The notes below the pieces were generated by a model, which ran no database searches, had not been told where the DNA came from, and worked only from the letters and a program-made list of their open reading frames with translations. Shown one piece after another: positions 1-10,969 of a DNA stretch of 64,000 nucleotides. A program made the translations under genes and the position numbers. Every line of letters begins with the position of its first letter. The stretch's first letter is position 1. The stretch comes from Diadema setosum (lineage: Eukaryota > Echinodermata > Echinoidea > Diadematoida > Diadematidae). The DNA lies in NCBI GenBank assembly GCA_033980235.1, contig CM067064.1:30946170-31010169 (forward strand). Reading direction: 5' to 3'.

Positions 1-639
1 CCGTATCACGAAATATCATCAAATATTTGTTATTTTGTATTTCTATTAATCTGTAGATGTATATAATATGTTTCAAATGTATACCCCATGTGGAGAACTT
101 AAAAGGTCCTAAATGAAATAATAGATAAAAATAAAGTGTTCAAAAGATAAAATTAAGAAAGAAATACGATTTATAGACCCTCTTCCTCTTTCGCGTCTAT
201 ATTGTTTTTCTCTCACTTTTGTGAAATGAAATGAATCATAATAATGTTCTAGGTCAATGGTTTGGTAACTAAAACCATTTTCTTCGCATGAACATTGCTA
301 CATTTTGCATCACAACAGATACTCGTACATGTATTTTGTTTATTCATGACGAAAAAAAAAAGATTTTAGGGACTCTTCGTGAATCATACACCTAGAAGTT
401 TGAGACCATATACTCTATATCCTCACCTCATCTATGATTTGAATGTCTATATTTATTGTTAATATCGATATCACTAAATTGTCAATGTAGATATGTGATA
501 ATTCTCATCATGAAGGCTTATTTCTTGAATAAGAAAACCGAATGACAGAAAAAAAAAATGTGTTTAATATAACATTCTTGTGAAGTACAGTCCACCTTCC
601 GGTGAATTACGTTTTCTCACGTTAGAGGGATTAGGAATT
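1..639. other. AT-rich non-coding DNA
   Basis: No open frame, repeat boundary or RNA gene that I can support. Only short poly-A runs and AT-rich unique-looking sequence. Confidence 0.6.
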
Positions 640-1030
640 TATACATTGGTTGAGGTGAGGATTCAACTTGTTACGTTCTGGGCAAATCTTGGCATATTTA
701 GATATTTAGAAACCACTCTATGATATATTCAAGAGCATACAATTCTAAGGGGAATTAAAAGTTTATTTGATGAAAATCGGTTTTGAAATGACTTAGATAT
801 CTATAAAACAAAGAGATCCTAATAAAAGTCATGGTCTATCAATTTTATTAGTATCACTTTTTTTTTGATATCTCAGCCATTTCAAGACCAATTTTCATTT
901 TCATCAAATAAGCATTGAATCCTTCTTGAAATTACATGCTCTTTCATATTTCATAAGAGGTTTCTCATTATCTCACCAAGCACCAAGAAAATGTTGTAAA
1001 CTTGAATCCTCACCTCATCCTACAGTCCCT
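640..1030. mobile_element. Non-autonomous element, family 3 (TTGAGGTGAGGATTCA)
   Basis: The two halves are partly self-complementary: GATGAAAATCGGTTTTGAAA near 770 pairs with the ACCAATTTTCAT stretch near 890, and GGTGAGGATTCAA at the left pairs with TTGAATCCTCACC at the right. The same layout recurs at 15800-16020, 21281-21659 and 53825-54190. It has no coding capacity, so it is best read as a MITE. This copy is diverged and I cannot place its exact ends. Confidence 0.6.
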
Positions 1031-1436
1031 ATAACAGTACATTCTTCCTCCCTTTTTTTTTTTTTTTTTTTTTTTTGCAAAATGCAATTTTATGTATAGC
1101 GCCACCAGTATACGTAAAGTACATTGGTGTACAGCGGAAGATGATAAATAACACGATGAAACCACACAGTGAAACCTGTGATGGTTTGATGTCGGTGCTT
1201 GCGCCTCTGTACTGTGTGTGTGGGTACTATTGTACTGTATTTTACAAAGACGTCCGGTTCTTGACTCGGGAAGGCACCGCTGGTAACTACAGCTGACTGT
1301 GTATGTAGTGAGTAGGTCCTGTCTGGAAAGTGCTTGGCGAAGAACAAGTCTCGCCGATGTTATCACTTTACTTTCTCCCCTCCCTGAGCACATTTCCCTT
1401 GTTCTTGTGTGGTAAGATGGCACAGCTTGTTGTCGG
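1031..1436. other. Non-coding, with poly-T tract
   Basis: A poly-T run of about 25 lies at 1052-1076. Overlapping open frames of 73 to 137 codons on both strands here have no recognisable domain and look like chance. Confidence 0.5.
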
Positions 1437-1764
1437 ATAGAAACGTCGAAAAGCCAAATCGATCGACGCGCTCTGTCAGCCTCTGATCGTGTAGGCCTAC
1501 GTGAGTGAGGTTGGCTTATCCTCGTCTGCCGCCGCTCGGGATCTGTTTGGCCGTGTGTTGACGTTTACGCTGCGCTGCTAGCTGCTGCTGCTGGCTACTT
1601 TTCGATGTAGAACGGGATTTCAAGCTCTCAAACATCGAGTAGACGGTACCTTCTGACCTACGTTACGTGTCTATATCGAATTTACCAAGGAAATGGAACT
1701 CGATTTCACGAGATTGGAATGAATTTTTCTTCAGGCATCATAGCTGTTTGCAACCGTACTGATG
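1437..1764 (+). promoter_or_regulatory. CpG-dense patch; possible promoter or non-coding first exon
   Basis: CpG is rare in the surrounding kilobases but dense here (for example ATCGATCGACGCGCTC near 1458 and GCCGCCGCTCGGG near 1530). Two strong plus-strand splice donors follow: CTAC|GTGAGTGAGG at 1501 and GAT|GTGAGTAAAT at 1764. No long open frame is present, which would suit a 5' untranslated exon. The next plus-strand acceptor attached to a real gene is at 38028, so this could be the distal start of the sulfotransferase gene across a roughly 36 kb intron. That link is only inferred. Confidence 0.35.
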
Positions 1765-2848
1765 TGAGTAAATTAGGACTCTCCATCCCAGACCTCTCGA
1801 ACATTTTTGACACTGAGTGTGAATAAGCTCTAAGTTACCCGGGGCGCTCCTTGTACACAGATACTGGGCTCTATGTTAGCTTACCACTTAATTCTTACCA
1901 TGCATGCTTACTGCTGCATTTGAGACTGTGCTGAATGATTGTGAATGGATGCTCAGTTTTATTTGCTTGGATGGATACCTGTAGTAGGCCTATATGCTAT
2001 ATCAATCTATGAATTTACCGTATTGGCAGATACTGAATACAGCCATTTAGATTCTACAATGTGTATTTGTCTGTAACAGTTAGACCCTATTCATTCCAAG
2101 ACTAAGAATCAAGATCTGCTTTCTCATCAAACTAATACTGTGACTTGATCATGTTTTGCGGTTGGTAAAACAACCTAACAAATATTACACCTTACCCTGG
2201 GGCACTCCTTTACACAGTTACACTGTGGGAGCCTTTTCGTTCGGGCTGGTCGCAGTCACCAAGCCCATGGTTTGTTTACATTCAGTGCCTAGACTACAGC
2301 AAAGTACACTCACAGGGAATCAATGATTAATACTGACTTGCTTCTTATTCAGTTCTATTTACAAAATCAAATCAACATTTGTTTCACCTTCAATTCTGTT
2401 ATCAGCTGGTTATGTCAAGGTTCTGGAGCAATGATAGTTTTGTTGGTACCCAATGTTAGAAGAAAAAGACGGTTGTAGCATATAGCTCTAAAAACAGTTT
2501 ACAACTTAAGGTTCTACCTTGGTGATGTTTTAATAAAGGGTTCAAGTGATGACAGACATGACAAGGAATATAATAAAGGCTACCAAGACAAGATATACAT
2601 ACAAGTATTGAGGTCTTTGAACATGGCCGACTTAGCACACGACTTCTTTGTCGTCACATTTTCCAATCTTCTAGGGTCTAGTTGAAATGTTTTCAATCAA
2701 TCCCTATTACACTCCTCATAGCTATCTATCACACCCACTCGTAATTATTGATCCATTATATCCCCCTGACAATGTGTGTACCTGTTTTGCTTGTGGCATA
2801 GACCGTGTCTAGTAACACCATGTCAGTAAGTGTTAGTTTACATACCAG
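1765..2848. other. Non-coding DNA
   Basis: Nothing recognised. Two loosely similar stretches (TTACCCGGGGC near 1836 and TTACCCTGGGGC near 2192) may be remnants of an old duplication. Confidence 0.4.
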
Positions 2849-3058
2849 TACTGTGAAAATGAAAATCTCATGGTGTTGCCCATTTTGCGTGACCAGAAAC
2901 TAGCGCAAAAATGCAAGCACATGAATGTTTTTTTTTGCCATATATGTTCCAGGAGTTTAGGTCTCCATTCGGCAGAATTATTAAAAAAACATGTGAAACT
3001 CATGTTACCCCGCTCACCGCGAAAACTTACCAGTGCAAAAATATCCACTTTTACAGTA
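2849..3058. mobile_element. TACTGTA-ended palindromic element, copy E
   Basis: It begins TACTGTGAAAATGAAAATC and ends CCACTTTTACAGTA, so the ends are inverted copies of one another with several changes. Internally it carries the ATTTTGCG and ACCGCGAAAA motifs seen in the other members. It is one of five copies in the window (also 5781, 9104, 31390 and 37404). It is non-coding. Confidence 0.6.
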
Positions 3059-3133
3059 CTTGGTCGGAGAATGTCTAGAGAACATGCCAGACAAAAAACA
3101 AGCATTTTTTTTTTTTTAAAATCCAATATCAGT

Positions 3134-3158
3134 GGGGGGGGGGGGGGGGGGGGGGGGG
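3134..3158 (+). repeat. Poly-G tract of 25
   Basis: An uninterrupted run of 25 G, the longest G run in the window. Confidence 0.95.
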
Positions 3159-3619
3159 TTCGAAGAGACCCCTATTTAGAGGACCTCAGGAAGATCCTTG
3201 AGGACATGCCAGATGAAATAAAGCGTTTAGAGTCCCCTGGTTGTCTAGCACAAGGTCAGCATATGTTTCTATGGAAACCAGTGGGTGCAAGTTTCTCCTC
3301 AAGAGAGGATGGCAGTTTCTTGCGCACACATACATGTAGTGCACACTCCACCACGAACGAACAGCGCAGGTCACCTGAAGTGTATGCCGTGTTCACACCA
3401 AGACTGTTTAGAGTCCCATTGTCTGCGATATACATGGCACAACCTCTAGGAGTTACATCAGACTCGTGCTAGGCTAACACGATCTTTACCTCAGACCCAC
3501 GGCAGACTCGCTACCGACTTTCGCTTCAATGTGGTGTGTCTGTTCAGACTCCCCATCCTCTACTGAGGTAAAAACACAACATGACCTCCAGAGGTTGTGC
3601 TGTGTTTTGGGGGACTCTA
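3159..3619. other. Non-coding DNA
   Basis: A long frame crosses the poly-G run and ends at 3472, but its composition is not protein-like. Nothing else recognised. Confidence 0.45.
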
Positions 3620-4181
3620 AAGGGCTTTTTACACTTGCAAATTTTTGCTTAGTCCCGTACCAACGGTGGGGCTAAGGGGGGGGGGGGGGGAGGGCCTTAG
3701 CCCCACCGTTGGTACCGGACTTTCCTTAGCCCACTTTCTGTTTACACTTGTTTTTGCGAAAGTGGGCTAGCCCCACCGATAATCCCGTACTATCTGGCCC
3801 TGCAAAATATCATGTGCTAACCCCGCAAGTGTGGTGCCAAGCAAGCGAGTGTAAACCGAACGAAAAAATAATCCGGGGCTAAGCGATGGAGACGAAGTCC
3901 GACCCCCACTGACCAATCAGAAACGAGGTAATCAAGTGCTGCCGGTGCGTGCGTGTACTTGTACAGTGCACAGCATAATCATGAATATTCATGTGGTTTG
4001 GAAAGTATGGGGCTAAAAAATACGAGTGTAAAAAGGTCAGTTTTCTCCTTAGCCCAGGACAAGAGCTTAGTACGGGATTTACTGGCGAGTGTAAAAAGCT
4101 GAAAAAATTGGTACGGGACTAACGATAGTCCTGGGTCAGAGAAAGTACGGGGTTGAGAAACACAAGTGTAAAAAGGGCTTA
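3620..4181. mobile_element. Inverted-repeat element with GTGTAAAAAG motifs
   Basis: The ends are inverted: AAGGGCTTTTTACACTTG on the left and CAAGTGTAAAAAGGGCTT on the right (15 of 18 positions pair). Inside are further AGTGTAAA/TTTACACT motifs near 3738, 3849, 4024 and 4085. A strong hairpin lies near the left end: arms 3652-3677 and 3695-3720 differ at one of 26 positions, with a G-rich loop. It has no coding capacity. It is probably a non-autonomous DNA transposon of a superfamily I cannot assign. Confidence 0.65.
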
Positions 4182-5780
4182 TATGGGGTATTGGAAGTAC
4201 AATATACAGTAGATATAACTGTACTAGAATGCTCCAGGCAGATGTTCTGCCTAGAGTGACCATATTAAAGTAATGTAGTTTTGCTTTGTAGAATGACCAG
4301 ATTAAATGTAGTGACCCTTGACACCTTTGCTTTCAATCATTTGCTAGTTTATTACAAGACTGTACTGTACTTATTTGATGTGAAGGACATGACTTGTTAT
4401 TGATTTCTACTTTTTTGGTTATAAAAAAGGTGTTATTTTGCTGCATTTTGGTTCGTTGCTCCATTTCAAAGCATGAAGCATAGGCATTCATTTTTGCCAG
4501 CACACTGAATGACAGAGTGAACTGCAGCAGTGGAGGCCTTTTTTCTGTAAAGAGCACTACACTCCTGATTACTGATGCGCTCTTTTGTCAAACCACCCTG
4601 GTACCACTTGTAGTTAAATACATGATTTCTCGGCAGTGTTCCGCATGACTTTAGAGGAAAGCAATTAGTTTCTGCTTCATTCTTAACACCTTCCAGATTG
4701 GACCACCACTTAAGAACTTTCCCTTTTGACGTGAAATTGTTGAAGGGTCGTATTACAGAGAACCTTTAACATGTGATTGATGTGAGGCTGGATGAGCTTT
4801 TTGACTATGCCTGCCAAAATCAACAGTGCAACCTGGGACCCAATTAAATTTTTTTCTGCCCGGACTTGCACATGCAGTGAAAAGAAATTCTGTGGTGCAT
4901 TCATGAATATGGCAGCGTTCTTGTTTGCGGCACAAGTGGAAAGAGAAATTGTGCCTCAGGTTAAAAGAGTTATTTTGCTGCATTTCACACATACGCTTTC
5001 GAAAAGTGTCTAGATATCTGCGTAGTGCAGCACACTACTGCTGGCAATATGATTGATAGATAGGTATTACGGTTTGCAAGCAAAGTTTATAATTGGTCGG
5101 CAGAGTTTGTCACAAGCAACAAATTCTGAACTCTGCAGTGTGGCCAGTAGATGTATGTGATGTCAGAACAGAATAATAACTGCTTTAAGGGTGCGTTTAT
5201 CAACTCATTTCTAGCACAGAGTTACAAATGCAAGGTTTCCAAGTGACATTCAGGGAGATTTTGGTAGACAATAAATGCAAAGCTGTTTTGATTATAGGGC
5301 TAGATATATGCCTTAATGGCAAAAAAAGTGTGATCTCCAATGTGCTTGACCTAGAAATGCATTTCTGTACAGATGATAACACTGTAAGTCATTTTGAAAT
5401 GCATTTATAGCTCTGACCTACCCACACCAATGATATGACCTCTGTTCCTTGGGTCAAACAGCGCAATGGAGCTGCCTTGCTCTTGAATCGCAATAGAGAT
5501 GATGTTAAACGCAACAACTCAAGACCCATGATCCAGAATGCCTTTGCAATTTTTAGCATTTTGTTAGCGAGTATCGAAACATGATTCAAACATGGGAAAG
5601 ATTTAGTTACAGCCAGTTGTATGGGCTTGCAGGGATTTCACCATCACACTCTAAACCTTGGATCATAATGTGGTTCCGAGATATTTCGGAGCCCATGAAA
5701 GTGGCCATAATACCTCTCCCATCAGGCAACACTTCTATGATGTTTCAGTCTCCCCTTGATCTTGCCATAGAAGTACAATG
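4182..5780. other. Non-coding DNA
   Basis: AT-rich. Short frames on both strands lack any recognisable domain. No repeat boundary seen. Confidence 0.5.
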
Positions 5781-6002
5781 TACTGTACGAGCTGAAATTT
5801 TTGCGTACAGATATTTTCGCGAATTGCTACTTGGAGGACATTTTCGCGTGTTGTTAATTTTGCGGTTGCGCGGGTCTAACTGAACTTACAATGTAGTTAT
5901 TCGCGCATTGTTATTTTCGTGTGTTGTTATTTTCGCGGTTCAAAGGCGATTCATGAAATTCACGAAAATAAAACCATCGCGAAAATTTCAGCTCGTACAG
6001 TA
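5781..6002. mobile_element. TACTGTA-ended palindromic element, copy A
   Basis: The left arm TACTGTACGAGCTGAAATTT is matched by the right arm AAATTTCAGCTCGTACAGTA exactly over 20 bases. Internally there are repeated TTTTCGCG and GTGTTGTTATTTTCG units. This is the clearest member of the five-copy family. Confidence 0.8.
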
Positions 6003-6789
6003 TATGACTGACCTAGATATGGCATGAACTCTGATTAATAACAGACAATGCTCTCATTAGGGTAGAGATGCCAAGTTCGGTAAGCAGGTAGGCATGAGAT
6101 TTCCTGGCATATTAGGGCTGCCTGAAGGAGCGAAAGGAAGGGGGGGGGGGTGGGATGTTGGATAGGAGGGTGTCAGCAGACTCGTTAATAATAGATTTAG
6201 GGGAGAGTGGTAAATCCACATACATTATGTATGATTTCAGTATTTATAATCGCTGTCAAGTAGTCAACTTGTCTCTGCTTGAATTTCAGCTCCACTTTGA
6301 TTTGCGGCTTATTGAAGGCTTTCATTCTGCCTTGTAGCCCTGTCAATTATCTGTACTTGCTGTATAATGTTTGCAGCCATATGGTCAGGCACTAATACAC
6401 AACAGATTCATTCAACCCTATTGTATAATACACATTTTATTTATACTTTATATCAATATTTTGCCGCTTACTACGGTTGTAGATAGTGTGCTTCAGTAAA
6501 ATGTCTGTCTCTGTAAAATCCTCTTCAAGTCCACTTAAAACACTGGTTGTTTGTTTTCGGAGATAAAATTTAATTCAAAGTGATCACCATATAATATATT
6601 GAAAATCTTATCCCAAATGCTGATTTTTAGGTTTGGATACATACTGTCTAGATGTATTAAAATGAAAGTGAAATGAAAGTCAGATTTTCAGTGCAACATG
6701 AGAATACCAGTGTACATTTTGTATGTAAACTCATACTGTACATGCGATGTACAATTGTGTACGAATCTTGTAGTATTTGTCTAAGTGTA
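6003..6789. other. Non-coding DNA
   Basis: A poly-G run lies at 6141-6150. Nothing else recognised. Confidence 0.5.
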
Positions 6790-7352
6790 TTAAAGGACAA
6801 GTTCACCTTCATTAACATAAGGATTAAGAGAATGCAGCAATATTAGTAGAACACATCAGTGAAAGTTTGAGGAAAATTGGACAATCGATGCAAAAGTTAT
6901 GAATTTTTAAAACTTTTGTGTTGGAACCGCTGGATGAGGAGACTACTAAGGCTCGTGATGTCATATGAGTACAACAGTATAAAGAAAATGTAAAGAAAAT
7001 TCAACATATTTTCACTTTTTTCGCATAATAAAAGAACACTTGACTTGCCTCTTTCTAAAGGCAATGGGAATAATAGTACCCATAACATACGTCAGTAACG
7101 AGTCAAGGGAATGTGCACTTTTTTCAAAAGACGAAATTTTGTGAAATTCTCTATGTATTTTCCTATATTGTTGTACGCATGTGACATCATACACTGCAGT
7201 AGTCTTCTCATCCAGCGGTGACTGCACAAAAACTTCAAAAATTCATAACTTTTGAACGGATTGTCCGATTTTTCTCAAACTTTCAATGTGTTCTACTAAT
7301 ATTGCTACATTCTCTCAATCCTTATGTTAATGAAGGTGAACTTGTCCTTTAA
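6790..7352. mobile_element. TTAA-flanked MITE, family 1, full-length copy
   Basis: It is bounded by TTAA on both sides. The left end is AGGACAAGTTCACCTTCATT and the right end is AATGAAGGTGAACTTGTCCT, a perfect 20-base inverted match, and complementarity continues for roughly 100 bases with scattered differences. It is 563 bp long, almost identical to the 562 bp copy at 23129. TTAA target sites are typical of piggyBac-type transposition. Internal sequence is non-coding. Other copies: 12745, 33613 and 57585. Confidence 0.85.
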
Positions 7353-7393
7353 GGAAGAGGAATCATACACACATAATGCGTAAATGTACTTTG

Positions 7394-7416
7394 TGTGTGT
7401 GTGTGTGTGTGTGTGT
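7394..7416 (+). repeat. (TG)n microsatellite
   Basis: About eleven TG units. Confidence 0.9.
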
Positions 7417-9103
7417 TTTTGTGTGTTTATGTCTGATTTATTACAAAAATGTGTTTTCCAAAATTACAACAGAAAACGCTTTTTAAAACAATGTCTCTCA
7501 AACATTTCATGACCACATAAAACATGGATGCACGAGAAACCGCAAGCTACAATATTTTAATGTGACTATGAAACATTTTCTCTTTACCAGTAGCTATAGA
7601 ATGCCTGTATTCTGTTTCAGTTTCATTCTTTTATGTTCATGTCGCCTACAGATTAAACAGGTGTGATTGATGTGTACAATTTATCTTTATTTGAACAGAG
7701 TTCACTTCAGGAAATGCTGCCGTGATTTATGAGTCTTAAATGCAGGGATTAGCGCAGTTAAAGGTCGAATAATGTTAATGACTACACAGCAAGTTTTCTA
7801 GTTTGAAAGATTTGTAGGTCAGCAATTCAGATTACTAAAGAATTAGATTGTATCCACGGTTAATTAATTGCATTTGAGGGATTTTCCAATCTTGTACATC
7901 CGCGTCGGTGGGTGTTGTTGAGAGATAGATACTGTACTGTATATCAGGAAGATTACAGGAAATTAGGATCCTGAACCAGTAACCTGAACTCAGCTGTGAC
8001 ACTCTGCGTAGATCTGTCTGTGTAATTTTATCCATCCCGACCCTCTTCACCTAATGAGCTCTCTTTACTCTTGATTATCCCTTTCTTCACCCCCTTTAAG
8101 CTTTATCCACCCCTTCGAGCTTTATCCGTGTATTCTATCACACGTTTTATTCTACACTATTCAGTTAAGATTGATATGTGTAGTGTCAGGATTTATGACT
8201 TGTTATTATTAAAGCAGATTCCTATGTGTGTAGACACAGAAGCGACTTTTCTAATCTATATAGATGACCCTGTATTTATATGTTGTACTAGTTCAAAGTG
8301 AACAGAATTAGAGAATATATCTAAATGATCTTGCTTACCCACATGCAGTGTATCTTTCCATTTTGGTATCAGACTTTCTCTCCATGAAATTAGGCTTGTG
8401 TTATAGCATTTGTCACTCTGCTAGAGGAAAACACTTTAACGACCTCTTGTGAGCGATTCTGTTGAAGCGATTTTCACAGGGCAGCTAATCACGATGGATC
8501 AGGTTATAGTCTGCAGGCGAGTCAGAGTGTCAGAAATTAGTATTCCATGTGAGTGTTCCGAGTGTTGGATGCATTACCTATGGCCATGATACGGCATACA
8601 GATTGCAGGAGAGCTGGGACATTAGCATACATAGTTTGTAAGACTTGCCCATCTTTTCTTTAGTTTAAAATGTGAATTTAGACAGAAATTTATAGATTCT
8701 TTAGTGTACATTTACCCTTCATATTACAATGGAATGGTTTTTTGGTGCCTTTAGTTATGTTTGTACTTTCTTTTGTCTTTCTTCTGTTCATAGCAACAAT
8801 CTATGCTTAATCAGATCTATTTTTTTTCTTCTTCTGATAATCCTTAGGTATAATACCCCTGCAGATGGCCTCTGCTTATCCCCACCAAATCTAAATTTGT
8901 TTACACTGCTTTTATCTTTTATGACTGAAGTTTCTTGTACTGTATGGTAATCTATTTCATGCAGTATATGGTTTCAATCATGCTAATTTGTCTGTTTGTC
9001 TGTTTTAGTTCAGTTGTAGTAATAAGTAGTACATTGTAATGTGGAAATGAATGTTCAGTTTACACATTCAGTCTTGGTGGGACTGTGCATGGGGAAAATG
9101 GAC
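7417..9103. other. Non-coding DNA
   Basis: Nothing recognised on either strand. Confidence 0.5.
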
Positions 9104-9314
9104 TACTGTAAAACATGATATATTCGCGGCATGAATTTTTTGCGAATTGGAGCTGACGGCCTTTTTTGCGGCATGAAATTTTCGCGAACTGCCACTGGCA
9201 TTCAATGCATATAGTGTGGACAAGAACTTTCGCGTGCATTTTCATTTCGCAAATCTTGGCGTTTGCAAAATTCGCGAAATTAAAATGCATGCGAACATTC
9301 CTCGTTTTACAGTA
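9104..9314. mobile_element. TACTGTA-ended palindromic element, copy B
   Basis: The left end TACTGTAAAACATGATATAT is balanced by the right end CATTCCTCGTTTTACAGTA. Inside are several TTCGCG motifs (ATTTTCGCGAACTG, CAAAATTCGCGAAATT). It is the same family as 5781-6002, with a different arm sequence. Confidence 0.7.
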
Positions 9315-10791
9315 TACATCAAACAATGTCCAGGCTTTGACTTTCCATCAGTTGGCTACAGGTGGTAATCAATTACCGGTAGTAGTGGTAGTAGTAGAGA
9401 ATGTTTGCCTTGTGGTAAATCAAGATAGTTGAGAATGTGTTAGCAGGACAAAACTGCACAAAGTTTGTCAACTTCTTTTGTTGATATTACTGTTTCTCAA
9501 AGGTGCATGCCAAAATGATGTTTTGTGATATAGGAGGACTGTTGTGGCAACTCTCAGTGGCAAGACATTTTTGCTTCACATGCATTTTTTTTTAGTACTT
9601 CTCAGATTTATTTTCCACAAGCTCTCCTTGTCATTTCTCATTACCAGTACTTTGATGACTGTAGACAGTATTAGAAGCAATGGAATTGCATCTTGTGTTA
9701 TTTGTACGTAAGCATATAATCATTATAGGACACAATGAATAGATAATGGTGATTGTTTGAGAGAAGCCAGGTAGTTTTAAATCGTCAACCTTGGTACAAT
9801 ACGGCAAAGCAATTTTTTGCTTTTGATCGAGGAAATGATGTGATGAAATTCCAATCCAGGTCAGAGACTGTAATCCTTTCCGTATCTTTGATGGAAGTCA
9901 ATCAAACTGAGCACAATTACAGAACAAAAACATGATGTATCTGGCATAATTCCCTATCAGGCATGCATGGGGTCAGGGGTCAAAGGTCAATGTCAAACGT
10001 CTGTGAGATAGTGCCTGAAAATGATTGGGGAAGATGATCAATCCATCTTAGCAATAAGATAAGTGTATGACAGGTGAACGCTGACTGATAGATTTAAGGC
10101 ATGCCATGTCAAAGGTCAGTTGACACAAGGTTGACAGAAGGCACTCTGCACAGAGTTGAAAGACAAAATGGCTCATCTGTTGAGGATGGGAAGATGAAAC
10201 AAAGCTTGGCAGACAGATTTTACATATGTCAAAATGAATTGATTGAATTGAAGATGTGTAGGCAGAGACAGGCAGAAATATGAAGCTTCTTCAGAAATAA
10301 CATGCACTGTGGAGTCTTTAGATGGGAAGAAAGTGGGGACCTAGAGTTGACTGTGCTCATATTCATGGACTTTGATGGAGCTGAGATGATGTAGAAACAC
10401 ACTTGTTGAGAAGCCTTGAAGGTGGGCCAAGAAGAGTCAGTCACTTAAGGTAGAAACAAGCAAGGACTGTCCTACATTGTGTATCTTCTTAAGTAAGCCA
10501 AGGACATGTTTGTATTGCCTATTTTGTGTGTGCCAAGTACAAACGAGTAAAATCCTGATTGTTGTTTTTGTGTTGTTCATTTTAGATAATGAAATAGGTG
10601 CAGATTTGGTAGGTTGTCTTTATTGGTTCTCAGAAAAATAAGAAATTACAAATATAGAGATGGGATTGATATGCTTGAAAATTTTGTCAACAAATAAGGC
10701 TAGCATCATTATTTTGATGCTGTACACAGGTAGCTACAGTCTGCAGGTATATGATGAAGGATGACTGGCTATCACTGTGACTGTCTTGTGT
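9315..10791. other. Non-coding DNA
   Basis: A short run of GTA units lies near 9380. No gene or repeat boundary recognised. Confidence 0.5.
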
Positions 10792-10969
10792 CCAGGGGGT
10801 GTTTCACAAAGCCGTTCTTAAAGTTAAGAAGGACTTAAGTGCGACTGGTGATCAGTTCTTGTGCTCCCGAATTATTGAGATTCTGATAAGTACAGCACAC
10901 AAGAACTGATCACCAGTCGCACTTAAGTCCTTCTTAACTTTAAGAACGGCTTTGTGAAACACCCCCTGG
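10792..10969. mobile_element. Perfect 72-bp inverted repeat (fold-back element)
   Basis: The left arm 10792-10863 begins CCAGGGGGTGTTTCACAAAG. The right arm 10898-10969 ends CTTTGTGAAACACCCCCTGG. I find no mismatch across 72 bases. The loop is 34 bases. I see no convincing target-site duplication. The perfect arms imply recent insertion or ongoing arm homogenisation. Confidence 0.85.

Noticed and set aside
2870..3472. 200-codon plus-strand frame
   Set aside because: It crosses a transposon-like element and a 25-base poly-G run, has no domain, and is not protein-like in composition.
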